64,000 bases of DNA from contig NZ_KI912402.1 in NCBI RefSeq assembly GCF_000518245.1, positions 54,544-118,543 on the forward strand, written 5' to 3'. Below the pieces are notes generated by a model. It saw only the letters and a list, made by a program, of their open reading frames with translations. It did not search any database and was not told the DNA's origin. Shown one piece after another: positions 46,774-55,392 of this stretch. Position numbers and translations under genes: made by a program. The stretch's first letter is position 1. Every line of letters begins with the position of its first letter. The DNA comes from Brachyspira alvinipulli ATCC 51933. GTDB lineage: Bacteria; Spirochaetota; Brachyspiria; Brachyspirales; Brachyspiraceae.

Positions 46774-46783
46774 ATGTCTTTAT

Positions 46784-47587
46784 TTATATAGTGATATATT
46801 CTTGAAAAATATTTATGGCATTTATCTTATTATAAGAATCTCCGCCTCTCCAATTCATAAGTTTCTCTGATAATTCTGTATCTCTATATTCTCTTTCTTC
46901 TTTGGCTTCTAAAATATCTAAATATGATAATATTTCAAGCAGTATGATTCTTTCATTTTTTGATGATGGAAATATATCTTTTAGTGTTTTTTCCATTTTA
47001 TTTACAGAATGATTTTTAATATTATAAGAATCTATTTGTTTTAGTATTTTATTAAAAATTTGTATATCTTCTTTTGTAGGATTTAATTCATTGAAATTCA
47101 ATTTTTTAAACTCACATAAGTCAAAATAAATATATGACAAATGCTCAAGCCTTACACCTCCCCATTTAAATTTTTCAAAGTTATATACATTTCTATCTTT
47201 TAAATTAAAATTATCTCCTAAGATGTAATATTTATAACATTCTTTACAATAATCGTTATTATTTAAATAACTATGAAGGTGGATTTTTTTAGCTAAGTAG
47301 TAACTTGATATAAAACTTCTTAAATGCAATGCTCTAGTTGATAAACTGCATAAAAATGCTTTTGTTGTATTTTTAAAATCGATTTCATCTATTAAATTTT
47401 TGATATTTTTTATAAGCTCATCATGATTAATTATTTCATCAAAGAAGTCAAACATTAAACCTTTTTCTTTGGCATACAAAAAATCGTCATTATCTATTGA
47501 CATTTTTTTATCATCTATCCATCCGTTTTTCCAGAAATAATTGAATAATATTTTTTTAGCTTTTTTATCTATTTCTATCATTTGCAT
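46784..47587 (-). CDS. unrecognised protein of about 267 residues
   Basis: I do not recognise this family. It is cytoplasmic by sequence (no signal or membrane segment), acidic to neutral, and mostly helical. A CKECYKYYILG segment with two Cys and a WGGVRLEHLSYIYFD block in the middle look like conserved features. The C-terminus ends LMNWRGGDSYNKINAINIFQ. It is a single gene between the tRNA terminator and the terminator of the TPR gene upstream, so it needs its own promoter in a very short gap or depends on readthrough. Confidence 0.6.
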   Translation of the reverse strand: MQMIEIDKKAKKILFNYFWKNGWIDDKKMSIDNDDFLYAKEKGLMFDFFDEIINHDELIKNIKNLIDEIDFKNTTKAFLCSLSTRALHLRSFISSYYLAKKIHLHSYLNNNDYCKECYKYYILGDNFNLKDRNVYNFEKFKWGGVRLEHLSYIYFDLCEFKKLNFNELNPTKEDIQIFNKILKQIDSYNIKNHSVNKMEKTLKDIFPSSKNERIILLEILSYLDILEAKEEREYRDTELSEKLMNWRGGDSYNKINAINIFQEYITI

Positions 47588-47599
47588 AAAGTTCCTTAT

Positions 47600-47625
47600 A
47601 AAAAATAAGGGGCATTAAGCCCCTT
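47600..47625 (-). terminator. Rho-independent terminator after the TPR gene
   Basis: On the minus strand AAGGGGC (47625-47619) pairs with GCCCCTT (47613-47607), 5-nt loop, followed by ATTTTTTAT. It lies 20 bp after the TPR gene's stop. Confidence 0.85.
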
Positions 47626-47644
47626 AAAATTTAGGCTAAGAAAC

Positions 47645-49540
47645 TTAATTATTGTACATAAGTTCCTTTTTAGCTAAGACCTGTCTTAAACCGTCTTTAG
47701 CTTGAGAATCGCTTCCATTATAACTTAAAGCATTTCTGTAGCTTTCTTCAGCATTATCAAGTTCATTCATTCTGTAATAGCATTTTCCTAAAGCTAAATT
47801 TATATCAAATAGATCTCTTTTAGATGTTGCCACATTCAAAGCCTCATTATAAGCATATATGGCATCATTATACTGCAGTCTTCTATATGAGAATGCTCCG
47901 TAAAGCATATAGTTTTCTACACTAGGAGACATTTCTACAAGCTGTCTATAATATGTTGTAGCATCATTATATGAGCGTATCTCTTCCATCATAGTAGCAA
48001 GAGTAATCCAAGCATTTTCTCTAACTAAAGTTGTATTGTTTTCATCATTAGCAGCTATTAACAGAGATTCTTTTGCCTTTTCATAATCTTTTGTTTTATA
48101 ATAAAGCATTCCGCCTCTGTATATACTTTCTCTATCTTTAGGATATTTTGATAAAGTATAATTATAATAGTTTATAGCTTCATTATTGTTTCCTATGCTT
48201 TCATAATAAATAGCAAGTGTTCTGCTAGGGAATGCATTACCAACATCCTCTTCAATAGATTGTTTTAATAATTTTATTCCTCTGTCAGAATTTCCATAAT
48301 ACAATTCTAACTCTCCAAGTCTAGGCATAAATATTGCATTATTAGTTTCTATTTTATATATTTCCTGATAATATTTTAGAGATGGAATAAAATTTTTCTG
48401 CCTGTATGTTATATCTCCAAGTCTTTCTAATGCTGTTTTATATAAATCATCTTTATTATCAGCCATTATTATTTTTTTATAATTTGCTTCAGCTTCTTTA
48501 AGCATACTTCCTTTATAATAAGCATTAGCAAGAAGTCCTGTAGCTTCATAAGTATTTGTATAATCTTTCATTTTAGTTAATCTTAAATAATATTTTACGG
48601 CTCTGTCATAGGCATTTTCTTTTTCGTATAATTCGCCCAATGCAAGTATAGTTTCCACATCATTTGGATTTTGATCCAATATTTGTTCATATACTTTTTT
48701 GATTCCATCATAATCTTCAACTTGTTCATATATTTTTACAAGTCTTCTTACAGAATCCGGTTTTGTTTCAGAATTAACTAAACTTTTTAAATACATTTCT
48801 ATAGCACTGTCTGTATCTCCTGATATTACATATATATCTCCAAGTATAGTTGCTGCTTTATCTACATATTCGCTTTTACTTCTTCTAACTAATTTGCTTA
48901 AAGTGTCATAAGCTACACTTTGGAAACCTTCATTAAGTGCTATTAAACCTACATAAAATAATGCTTCATCATTCTCTTCTAATGATAATACCCTCTCATA
49001 ATATCCTTTAGCTAAACGTGGCAAATCTCTTTCTATATAAAAACGTCCTAAAGTAAGAAGGCTAGGTATATAGTTGCTGTTTATTGATAATGATGTTTCT
49101 AATGATGTTAATGCTTCATCATACATTTCCTTTTCTAAATATGAGATTCCTAAATTATGTTTTAATTGCTCATCTAAATATAATGAATTTGTCATTTTAT
49201 TAAATACTTTTATTGCAGAATCATAATCTTCTGTTTCATTATATATTTTTCCCAATAGTATATTTGCTTCATATTGTTTTTTAGGATCTATTGTATCTTT
49301 TATTTCTTTTTGCAAAATTGATTTAGCTTTATTGTAATCTTTATTTTTATAATATTCTTTTGCAAGAGTGTATTCATCCACTATTTGGGAGTTCATTCTT
49401 ACTTTACCCTGAATTATTGCTACATTTAATGATATTATAGCTATAAATCCTAATGCACCTATACATAATATAAAAACTATTGTTTGTATATTTTTATATT
49501 TTGCTTTTCTTTTATTGTATGTCATTTTCTTGTATGCCAT
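47645..49540 (-). CDS. membrane-anchored TPR protein, about 631 residues
   Basis: One membrane segment near the N-terminus (about residues 18-40, after a Lys-rich start) is followed by some 15 tetratricopeptide repeats filling the rest (for example DEALTSLETSLSINSNYIPS and EKENAYDRAVKYYLRLTK). The repeats probably face outside the cytoplasm, unless the anchor is in the reverse sense. It overlaps nusB by 29 bp, implying co-translation, and ends at a strong terminator. Its protein partner is unknown. Confidence 0.9.
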   Translation of the reverse strand: MAYKKMTYNKRKAKYKNIQTIVFILCIGALGFIAIISLNVAIIQGKVRMNSQIVDEYTLAKEYYKNKDYNKAKSILQKEIKDTIDPKKQYEANILLGKIYNETEDYDSAIKVFNKMTNSLYLDEQLKHNLGISYLEKEMYDEALTSLETSLSINSNYIPSLLTLGRFYIERDLPRLAKGYYERVLSLEENDEALFYVGLIALNEGFQSVAYDTLSKLVRRSKSEYVDKAATILGDIYVISGDTDSAIEMYLKSLVNSETKPDSVRRLVKIYEQVEDYDGIKKVYEQILDQNPNDVETILALGELYEKENAYDRAVKYYLRLTKMKDYTNTYEATGLLANAYYKGSMLKEAEANYKKIIMADNKDDLYKTALERLGDITYRQKNFIPSLKYYQEIYKIETNNAIFMPRLGELELYYGNSDRGIKLLKQSIEEDVGNAFPSRTLAIYYESIGNNNEAINYYNYTLSKYPKDRESIYRGGMLYYKTKDYEKAKESLLIAANDENNTTLVRENAWITLATMMEEIRSYNDATTYYRQLVEMSPSVENYMLYGAFSYRRLQYNDAIYAYNEALNVATSKRDLFDINLALGKCYYRMNELDNAEESYRNALSYNGSDSQAKDGLRQVLAKKELMYNN

Positions 49541-50048
49541 CTAAAATCCCATTAACAAATTTATAAGAATCTTTATCACTAAATATTTTAGCGATTTCCA
49601 CTGCCTCATCTATAACTACAGATTTTGGTATGTCTTTTAAAAATATTAAAGAATATATAGACATTCTTATAATTGATTTGTCTACATATTGTATTCTTTT
49701 TATATCCCAATTATTGGAATATTTTTCTATTAAATTATCTATTCTTTCTAAATTTTTTATAGTACCTTCTACTAGATTTTTAGCAAACACAAATATATTT
49801 TCAGGTATTTTTTTATCATAATCAAAATTTAAAATATCATTTATATCAACTTTTCTTTCATTGATTTCATAAGAATATAATGACATTACAGCATATATTC
49901 TAGCCTGTCTTCTTGCACCATATGATGATAAGTCTAAATCTTTTATATTTTCATTATTTTTAGTTTTTACTAAAACTTTCTTTTTAATAGCCTTTTTAGG
50001 TGAAGACTCATTATTTTCAATATTATTAATATCTTTTTCTTCAGGCAT
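49512..50048 (-). CDS. nusB: transcription antitermination factor NusB
   Basis: A 178-residue protein. Residues about 45-175 form the all-helical NusB fold (ARRQARIYAVMSLYSYEIN, then YVDKSIIRMSIYSLIFLKDIP, then VVIDEAVEIAKIFSDKDSYK). The first 40 residues are a Lys-, Asn- and Glu-rich extension not found in E. coli NusB. With NusE it binds boxA RNA for rRNA antitermination. It overlaps the TPR gene. Confidence 0.93.
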   Translation of the reverse strand: MPEEKDINNIENNESSPKKAIKKKVLVKTKNNENIKDLDLSSYGARRQARIYAVMSLYSYEINERKVDINDILNFDYDKKIPENIFVFAKNLVEGTIKNLERIDNLIEKYSNNWDIKRIQYVDKSIIRMSIYSLIFLKDIPKSVVIDEAVEIAKIFSDKDSYKFVNGILDGIQENDIQ

Positions 50049-50199
50049 ATTTATAATCCAAAACTATTTTACTACTGGTATTATCGGAATATTATATATA
50101 AAAATAATTTTATATAATATTTTTATATAACTTTATCATATTAAGAAGGCTATGAGATTATACCCATAGCCTACAAAATATTATTAGATTTTTACTTAT

Positions 50200-50760
50200 T
50201 TATTTTACAGTATCTAATTCTTTTTTTATTCTAGAATAAACTTCTTCAGGTGTGCCTACACTTTCTATTTTTATTATTTTAACTTTATCATTATAATAGT
50301 CTAATACAGGTTTGCTTTGGCTTTCAAATACTTTTAATCTATTTCTTATAGTTTCTTCATTATCATCAGCACGTCCTCTATTTAATAATCTCTCTATTAT
50401 TATTTTTTCTGAGGCATATAAATCTATAACTGCATTAATTTTATAATTTAAACTATCTAATATTTTTGATAATTCTTTTGCTTGTTCCATAGTTCTAGGG
50501 AATCCATCTAACATAAAACCATTTTTACAGTCATCTTTCTTTATTCTATCAGTAAGCATATCAATAACTAAACTGTCAGGCACTAATTCTCCCTTATCCA
50601 TATAAGATTTAGCAGTTTTTCCTAATTCTGTGCCATTAGAGATGTTTTCTCTTAACATATCGCCTGTAGCAATATGTGCTATTGAATAATCTTTTTCTAT
50701 TAAAGCAGATTGAGTTCCTTTTCCTACACCAGGAGCTCCTATGAAAATTATATTAAGCAT
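50200..50760 (-). CDS. adk: adenylate kinase
   Basis: A 186-residue kinase that interconverts ATP + AMP with two ADP. The P-loop is [11 protein letters not shown], the AMP site has ATGDMLR, and GFPRTMEQA and [19 protein letters not shown] follow. The LID is the short form without the zinc-binding insertion. It is flanked by an imperfect inverted repeat (AGGCTATG / CATAGCCT, about 50144-50169) that may end its transcript. Confidence 0.97.
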   Translation of the reverse strand: MLNIIFIGAPGVGKGTQSALIEKDYSIAHIATGDMLRENISNGTELGKTAKSYMDKGELVPDSLVIDMLTDRIKKDDCKNGFMLDGFPRTMEQAKELSKILDSLNYKINAVIDLYASEKIIIERLLNRGRADDNEETIRNRLKVFESQSKPVLDYYNDKVKIIKIESVGTPEEVYSRIKKELDTVK

Positions 50761-50889
50761 ATTATAACTCCAATAATATATTATTATATGCAGTATAGTA
50801 AATAATAATGTTTTGTCAAATATTATTGTAAAAAAGTTTTATATATAGGATTTTTTTGTATTATGGCTATAAATGTATGATATGTATAA

Positions 50890-52494
50890 TTACCATCGCC
50901 ATGAGTATGTTAAATTGGCTCCTCCATATCCGGCATTGAAGGATAATTTTTCTACAGCGAAGTTTGATTCATTTACCCAAAGCATATAGTATATTCCTGT
51001 AGTTAAAGCAAATGCTCCTGTAAGAACCATACCGGCTATATATACATTCATTGCTGTATTATAATGCGTCAAATCTATAGGAGGTCTTGTAGGTGAGTTT
51101 TTATATTGATCATAGTACTTTACCATAGTTGAATCTAGTATTTCTCCAGCATATATGTATGTTCCAGCTGAAAATATAGCACTTGCTATCGTTAAACCTA
51201 AGAATATTTTGGTATTTCTTTCATAATTTTTAAATATTTTGTCTGCTAGAGTAGGTTCTTTAAATTTTTTCATAGTTGGTGTTAATAATAGAGTATTAGT
51301 GCTGTCTACAGTGAATGTTCCATAATAATCAATATAATTTGTATTCGTTATTTTTATAGAATATGTGCCGAATCCGAAATATCTGTCTATTGTATTTGTA
51401 GGCTTTTCTTTTACTCCATTTATAACTACAGAACTTGCATCTTCTCCAGGTATATTTATTTGAACTCTTGCCCTATTTGTAAGTTCTTTTAATTTAAAGC
51501 TTAATAATATATTTTCATTAGGTCTTTCAAATGCCAGCATCGTATCTATTGTTTCATATGTTTCTTTTTGTATTGTAAATCTATGGCTGTTTGTTGTTAA
51601 TGCGGGTACATATAAAGTTTGTCCGCTTTTTCCTATAAAAACATCATCAACGTAAACGAATGCATCCTTTGGAGTAACATCTATGGCTATAATTCCTGTT
51701 TTATCCAAATAACTTATTCTATTAGCTATTTCTAATGCATAATTTGGTATTTGTTCATCTATTTTAGCTTCAGGTATAGTAATAGAATAAGAATTAATTT
51801 TTCTTTCTCTTATATAAGCTATATATGTTGTTACGCTTATATTTGGTCTTTGATATTCTACTGTACCGAATATTGCTATATCAGCATTCCTTGTAAATAC
51901 ATACTTTTTTATATCATCTCCAAAATATTCATAATAAGTTTTACCTATATCGACTTTTTGTATAAAGTTATTTGTACTCTTTAATATTACATTACTTCCA
52001 TTATAATCAAATAATATTTCATCTTCTTTTAAGATAAATCCTTTTGTTTCAGGGGTTATCAATCTTACATTGCTTCTTACATCACCCCAATTTGTATAAT
52101 ATGTTTTTTCATAATTTGTTACTATAGTAATATTAGTACCATTCTGATGACTTTTATATGTTATATTAGTAAATTGAAATACTTTATAGTCATATGCTCT
52201 TTCAAAATCTCTTGGGGTAATTACATAGTTTGTTTCTGATTGTAATTTTAATGTTTTATTGTACTCTATTTGATTAGCTATAGCATCAGCTACAGCAAAA
52301 GATAAATAATTATAGTTAGTATTATTGCCTATATTGGTATATATGTAAATATCTATTTTAGCAGTTTCAGAGCTTGTATAATAAGGTCTTACTTCTTCTA
52401 TTCTAATAGGCTTTCCTCCAAAAGGATAAAGAGGTGAATATAACAAAATAGTAAATAATACTAATAATAATTTAGTAATTTGTTTTATATACAT
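50890..52494 (-). CDS. exported PEGA-domain-like protein
   Basis: A 534-residue protein with a signal peptide (hydrophobic residues about 8-24). A PEGA-like segment occurs at about 260-310 (IDVTPKDAFVYVDDVFIGKS) and a second, weaker copy follows (RVQINIPGEDASSVVINGV). Two hydrophobic segments near residues 430-450 and 480-505 could anchor it. PEGA domains occur in surface-layer and envelope proteins; the role here is unknown. No ribosome site precedes the ATG. Confidence 0.7.
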   Translation of the reverse strand: MYIKQITKLLLVLFTILLYSPLYPFGGKPIRIEEVRPYYTSSETAKIDIYIYTNIGNNTNYNYLSFAVADAIANQIEYNKTLKLQSETNYVITPRDFERAYDYKVFQFTNITYKSHQNGTNITIVTNYEKTYYTNWGDVRSNVRLITPETKGFILKEDEILFDYNGSNVILKSTNNFIQKVDIGKTYYEYFGDDIKKYVFTRNADIAIFGTVEYQRPNISVTTYIAYIRERKINSYSITIPEAKIDEQIPNYALEIANRISYLDKTGIIAIDVTPKDAFVYVDDVFIGKSGQTLYVPALTTNSHRFTIQKETYETIDTMLAFERPNENILLSFKLKELTNRARVQINIPGEDASSVVINGVKEKPTNTIDRYFGFGTYSIKITNTNYIDYYGTFTVDSTNTLLLTPTMKKFKEPTLADKIFKNYERNTKIFLGLTIASAIFSAGTYIYAGEILDSTMVKYYDQYKNSPTRPPIDLTHYNTAMNVYIAGMVLTGAFALTTGIYYMLWVNESNFAVEKLSFNAGYGGANLTYSWRW

Positions 52495-52821
52495 AAATAA
52501 TATTTTTATTTATTAATTTTATATCAAAAAACATCTTTTATCAATATATGTAAATTATATTATTCTTTTATTGATTATATATTTAAAACTGATAGATGTA
52601 TTTATGTAAAAAATATAGATTTATTAAATAATTCACTTTATATCTATATATATTACTATTATATATAATATTTTTAATATAATAATGTTTTAAATTAGTA
52701 ATCTTATTGAATTTTTTTGTTTATTTTAGGGTTATTAATAATAAATATATTGACAATTTTTATAGTTTAATGTATCTTACTTTGTTAGATTACTATATAT
52801 AATAATTAACGGAGAAGTTTT
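52495..52821. other. 327-bp intergenic region between divergent genes
   Basis: AT-rich DNA with one recognisable element, the promoter of the plus-strand aminotransferase gene (52750-52778). I see no second promoter strong enough to assign to the minus-strand gene, and no RNA or small ORF. Confidence 0.6.
52750..52778 (+). promoter_or_regulatory. promoter of the first aminotransferase gene
   Basis: TTGACA (52750-52755) and TATCTT (52773-52778) with a 17-bp spacer; TG directly precedes the -10 box. Confidence 0.55.
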
Positions 52822-54018
52822 ATGGATATATCTAAAAGAATTCAGAGATTGAAAGTTTCGCCTGTTAGAAAATTGAACCCTTATGCTGAAGATGCGTTAA
52901 AGAGAGGAGTGAAGATTTATCATCTTAATATTGGACAGCCTGATATAGCCACTCCTAAAATTTTTTTTGAAGCAATTTCTAAATATAATGGTACTACCCT
53001 TAGATATGAACATTCAAGAGGTTTGGCTTTACTTATTGATAAAATACAAAAATATTATGATAAGCTAGGTGTGCATTATGAAACAGAGGATATAGTTATA
53101 ACTAGCGGAGGAAGTGAAGCAATATCATTTGCAATGTTAGCTATATTTGATGAAGGCGATGAAATATTAGTTTCTGAACCGCTATATGCTAATTATAAAA
53201 GTTTTTATGATGTATATGATATAAAATACAATGCTGTTAGAACTTATGCTGAGGATGGATTTCATTTGCCTAACTGTGAAGAAATAGAGAAGCATATAAC
53301 CCCTAAAACAAAGGCATTTATGCTGGCAAATCCTTCAAACCCTACTGGTGTTGTATACACTAAAAGAGAGTTAGATGATATAGCATATTTAGCTAAAAAA
53401 TATGACTTATTTATCATAAGCGATGAAGTTTATAGAGAATTTGTTTATGGAGATAGAAAGGCAATAAGTTTCGGTACTTATAAAGATTTAGAAGAGCATG
53501 TTATTATAATAGATTCTATATCAAAAAGATTTTCTGCATGCGGTGCCAGAGTTGGATGTCTTATAAGTAAGAATAAAAAGTTAATGACAGCTGTATTTAG
53601 AGAATGTCAGGCAAGATTGTCTCTTCCTACATTAGATATGCTTGGAGCTGTTGCATTGTATGAACTTCCGGATAACTATTTTGATGATGCCTTGAAAGAG
53701 TATGATTACAGAAGAAAAATAATATTTGAAGAACTTAATAAAATGGAAGGTGTTGTAGCCAGAGAACCTGAGGGAGCTTTTTATGTACTTGCAAAACTTC
53801 CTGTAAAAAATGCTGAAGATTTTATTATATGGCTTTTAAAAGATTTTAATGTCAATGGTGAAACTGTTATGTTTGCTCCTGCTGAGGGATTTTATGCAAC
53901 TCCTGGATTAGGTAAGGACGAGATTAGAATTTCATATGCTTTAGATACAAATGATCTAAAAAAAGCTATGAATATACTTAGAGAGGCTTTGATTAAATAC
54001 AAGGAGGTAGAAAAATAA
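52822..54018 (+). CDS. PLP-dependent aminotransferase, class I/II (copy 1)
   Basis: A 398-residue fold-type I aminotransferase. The N-terminus has KLNPYAEDALKRG and HLNIGQPDIATP. ANPSNPTGVVYTKREL is the PLP-phosphate/substrate block, ISDEVYREFVYG holds the ring-binding Asp, and DSISKRFSACGARVG has the aldimine Lys. EIRISYALD near the C-terminus carries the carboxylate-binding Arg. The substrate is unknown. A CGGAGAAG ribosome site lies 6 nt before the ATG. It has its own promoter. Confidence 0.95.
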   Translation: MDISKRIQRLKVSPVRKLNPYAEDALKRGVKIYHLNIGQPDIATPKIFFEAISKYNGTTLRYEHSRGLALLIDKIQKYYDKLGVHYETEDIVITSGGSEAISFAMLAIFDEGDEILVSEPLYANYKSFYDVYDIKYNAVRTYAEDGFHLPNCEEIEKHITPKTKAFMLANPSNPTGVVYTKRELDDIAYLAKKYDLFIISDEVYREFVYGDRKAISFGTYKDLEEHVIIIDSISKRFSACGARVGCLISKNKKLMTAVFRECQARLSLPTLDMLGAVALYELPDNYFDDALKEYDYRRKIIFEELNKMEGVVAREPEGAFYVLAKLPVKNAEDFIIWLLKDFNVNGETVMFAPAEGFYATPGLGKDEIRISYALDTNDLKKAMNILREALIKYKEVEK

Positions 54019-54064
54019 TATTATGATATATCTGATTTAAAATATAATTTTTTCTTCTTTAATA

Positions 54065-54092
54065 TTGACAATTTTGAAGTTTGGTATATTCT
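54065..54092 (+). promoter_or_regulatory. promoter of the second aminotransferase gene
   Basis: TTGACA (54065-54070), then a -10 candidate TATTCT (54087-54092) at 16 bp. The TTGACAATTTT start is shared with the promoter of copy 1, so the duplication probably included the control region. Confidence 0.5.
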
Positions 54093-54131
54093 ATTTTTTT
54101 GAATCATTATTAATTGTATTGGAGAAGCATT

Positions 54132-55331
54132 ATGGAAATATCCAAAAGAATTCAGAGGTTAAAAACTTCGCCTGTAAGAAAGTTGAACCCTTATGCTGAA
54201 GATGCAGTAAAAAGAGGTATAAAAATCTATCATCTTAATATAGGGCAGCCTGATATTGAGACACCAAGTGTATTTTTAGAGGCTATTTCTAAGTATAAAG
54301 GTAAAACTCTTCAATATGAACACTCAAGAGGTATTAAACCGCTTATCAATAAAATTCAAGGATATTATGATAAGTTGGGTATTCATTATGAAGAAGAAGA
54401 AATCACTATAACTAATGGAGGTAGTGAAGCTTTATTATTTACTTTGCTTGCTATTTTTGATGAGGGTGATGAAATATTAGTAGCAGAACCTTATTATGCT
54501 AATTATAACAGTTTTTATGATGTATTAGATATTAGACGCAATGCTGTTAGAACTTATGCTGAAAATGGTTTCCATCTTCCTAGCCGTGATGAGATAGAAA
54601 AACATATTACTCCAAAAACAAAGGCATATATGTTTTCTAATCCTTCAAACCCTACTGGTGTTGTTTCTACTAAACAAGAACTTGATGATATTGCTTATCT
54701 TGCTAAAAAGCATGATATGTTTATCATAAGCGATGAAGTTTACAGAGAATTTGTATACGGAGATAGAAAGGCAATCAGTTTCGGTACTTACAAAGATTTG
54801 CAGGAAAACGTTGTTATAATAGACTCTATATCAAAAAGATTCTCTGCATGCGGTGCTAGAATAGGATGTATAATAAGTAAAAACAAACCATTTATGAGTG
54901 CTGTATTTAGAGAATGTCAGGCTAGATTATCAGCTCCTACATTGGAAATGGTTGGTGCTGCTGCTTTATATGATTTACCTGATAACTATTTTGAAGCTGC
55001 TAGAAAAGAATACGACAATAGAAGAAAAATATTATTTGAAGAGCTTACAAAAATGGATGGAGTAGTAATGAAAGAGCCTGAAGGTGCTTTTTATGTGCTT
55101 GCTAAACTTCCAGTAAAAAATGCTGAGGATTTTGCTATTTGGCTTCTTAAAGATTTTAATATTGACAATGAAACAGTTATGTTTGCTCCAGGTGAAGGTT
55201 TCTATGCAACTGAAGGTCTTGGTAAAGATGAAATCAGAATGTGTTATGCATTAGATGCTAAAGATTTGAAGAGAGCTATGGAAATTTTAAAACAAGGTTT
55301 AATTAAATACAAAAAAGAAGTAGAAAAATAA
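54132..55331 (+). CDS. PLP-dependent aminotransferase, class I/II (copy 2)
   Basis: A 399-residue paralog of the previous gene, identical over most of its length, with the same ISDEVYREFVYG and DSISKRFSACGARIG blocks. I chose the ATG at 54132 (TTGGAGAAG upstream, and the N-terminus aligns with copy 1) over an upstream in-frame start at 54114. Differences are spread along the chain (for example LLFTLLAIF against ISFAMLAIF). Two copies could allow separate regulation or different substrate ranges. Confidence 0.95.
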   Translation: MEISKRIQRLKTSPVRKLNPYAEDAVKRGIKIYHLNIGQPDIETPSVFLEAISKYKGKTLQYEHSRGIKPLINKIQGYYDKLGIHYEEEEITITNGGSEALLFTLLAIFDEGDEILVAEPYYANYNSFYDVLDIRRNAVRTYAENGFHLPSRDEIEKHITPKTKAYMFSNPSNPTGVVSTKQELDDIAYLAKKHDMFIISDEVYREFVYGDRKAISFGTYKDLQENVVIIDSISKRFSACGARIGCIISKNKPFMSAVFRECQARLSAPTLEMVGAAALYDLPDNYFEAARKEYDNRRKILFEELTKMDGVVMKEPEGAFYVLAKLPVKNAEDFAIWLLKDFNIDNETVMFAPGEGFYATEGLGKDEIRMCYALDAKDLKRAMEILKQGLIKYKKEVEK

Positions 55332-55350
55332 AAATAATTTTTTACATAAT

Positions 55351-55386
55351 AAAAAAGGGACTATTTTTATAGTCCCTTTTCTTTTT
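55351..55386. terminator. bidirectional terminator between convergent genes
   Basis: AAAAGGGACTA (55353-55363) pairs with TAGTCCCTTTT (55370-55380). It is flanked by an A run on the left and CTTTTT on the right, so it can end both the aminotransferase gene and the minus-strand OLD-like gene, whose stop is at 55393. Confidence 0.9.
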
Positions 55387-55392
55387 ATAATA

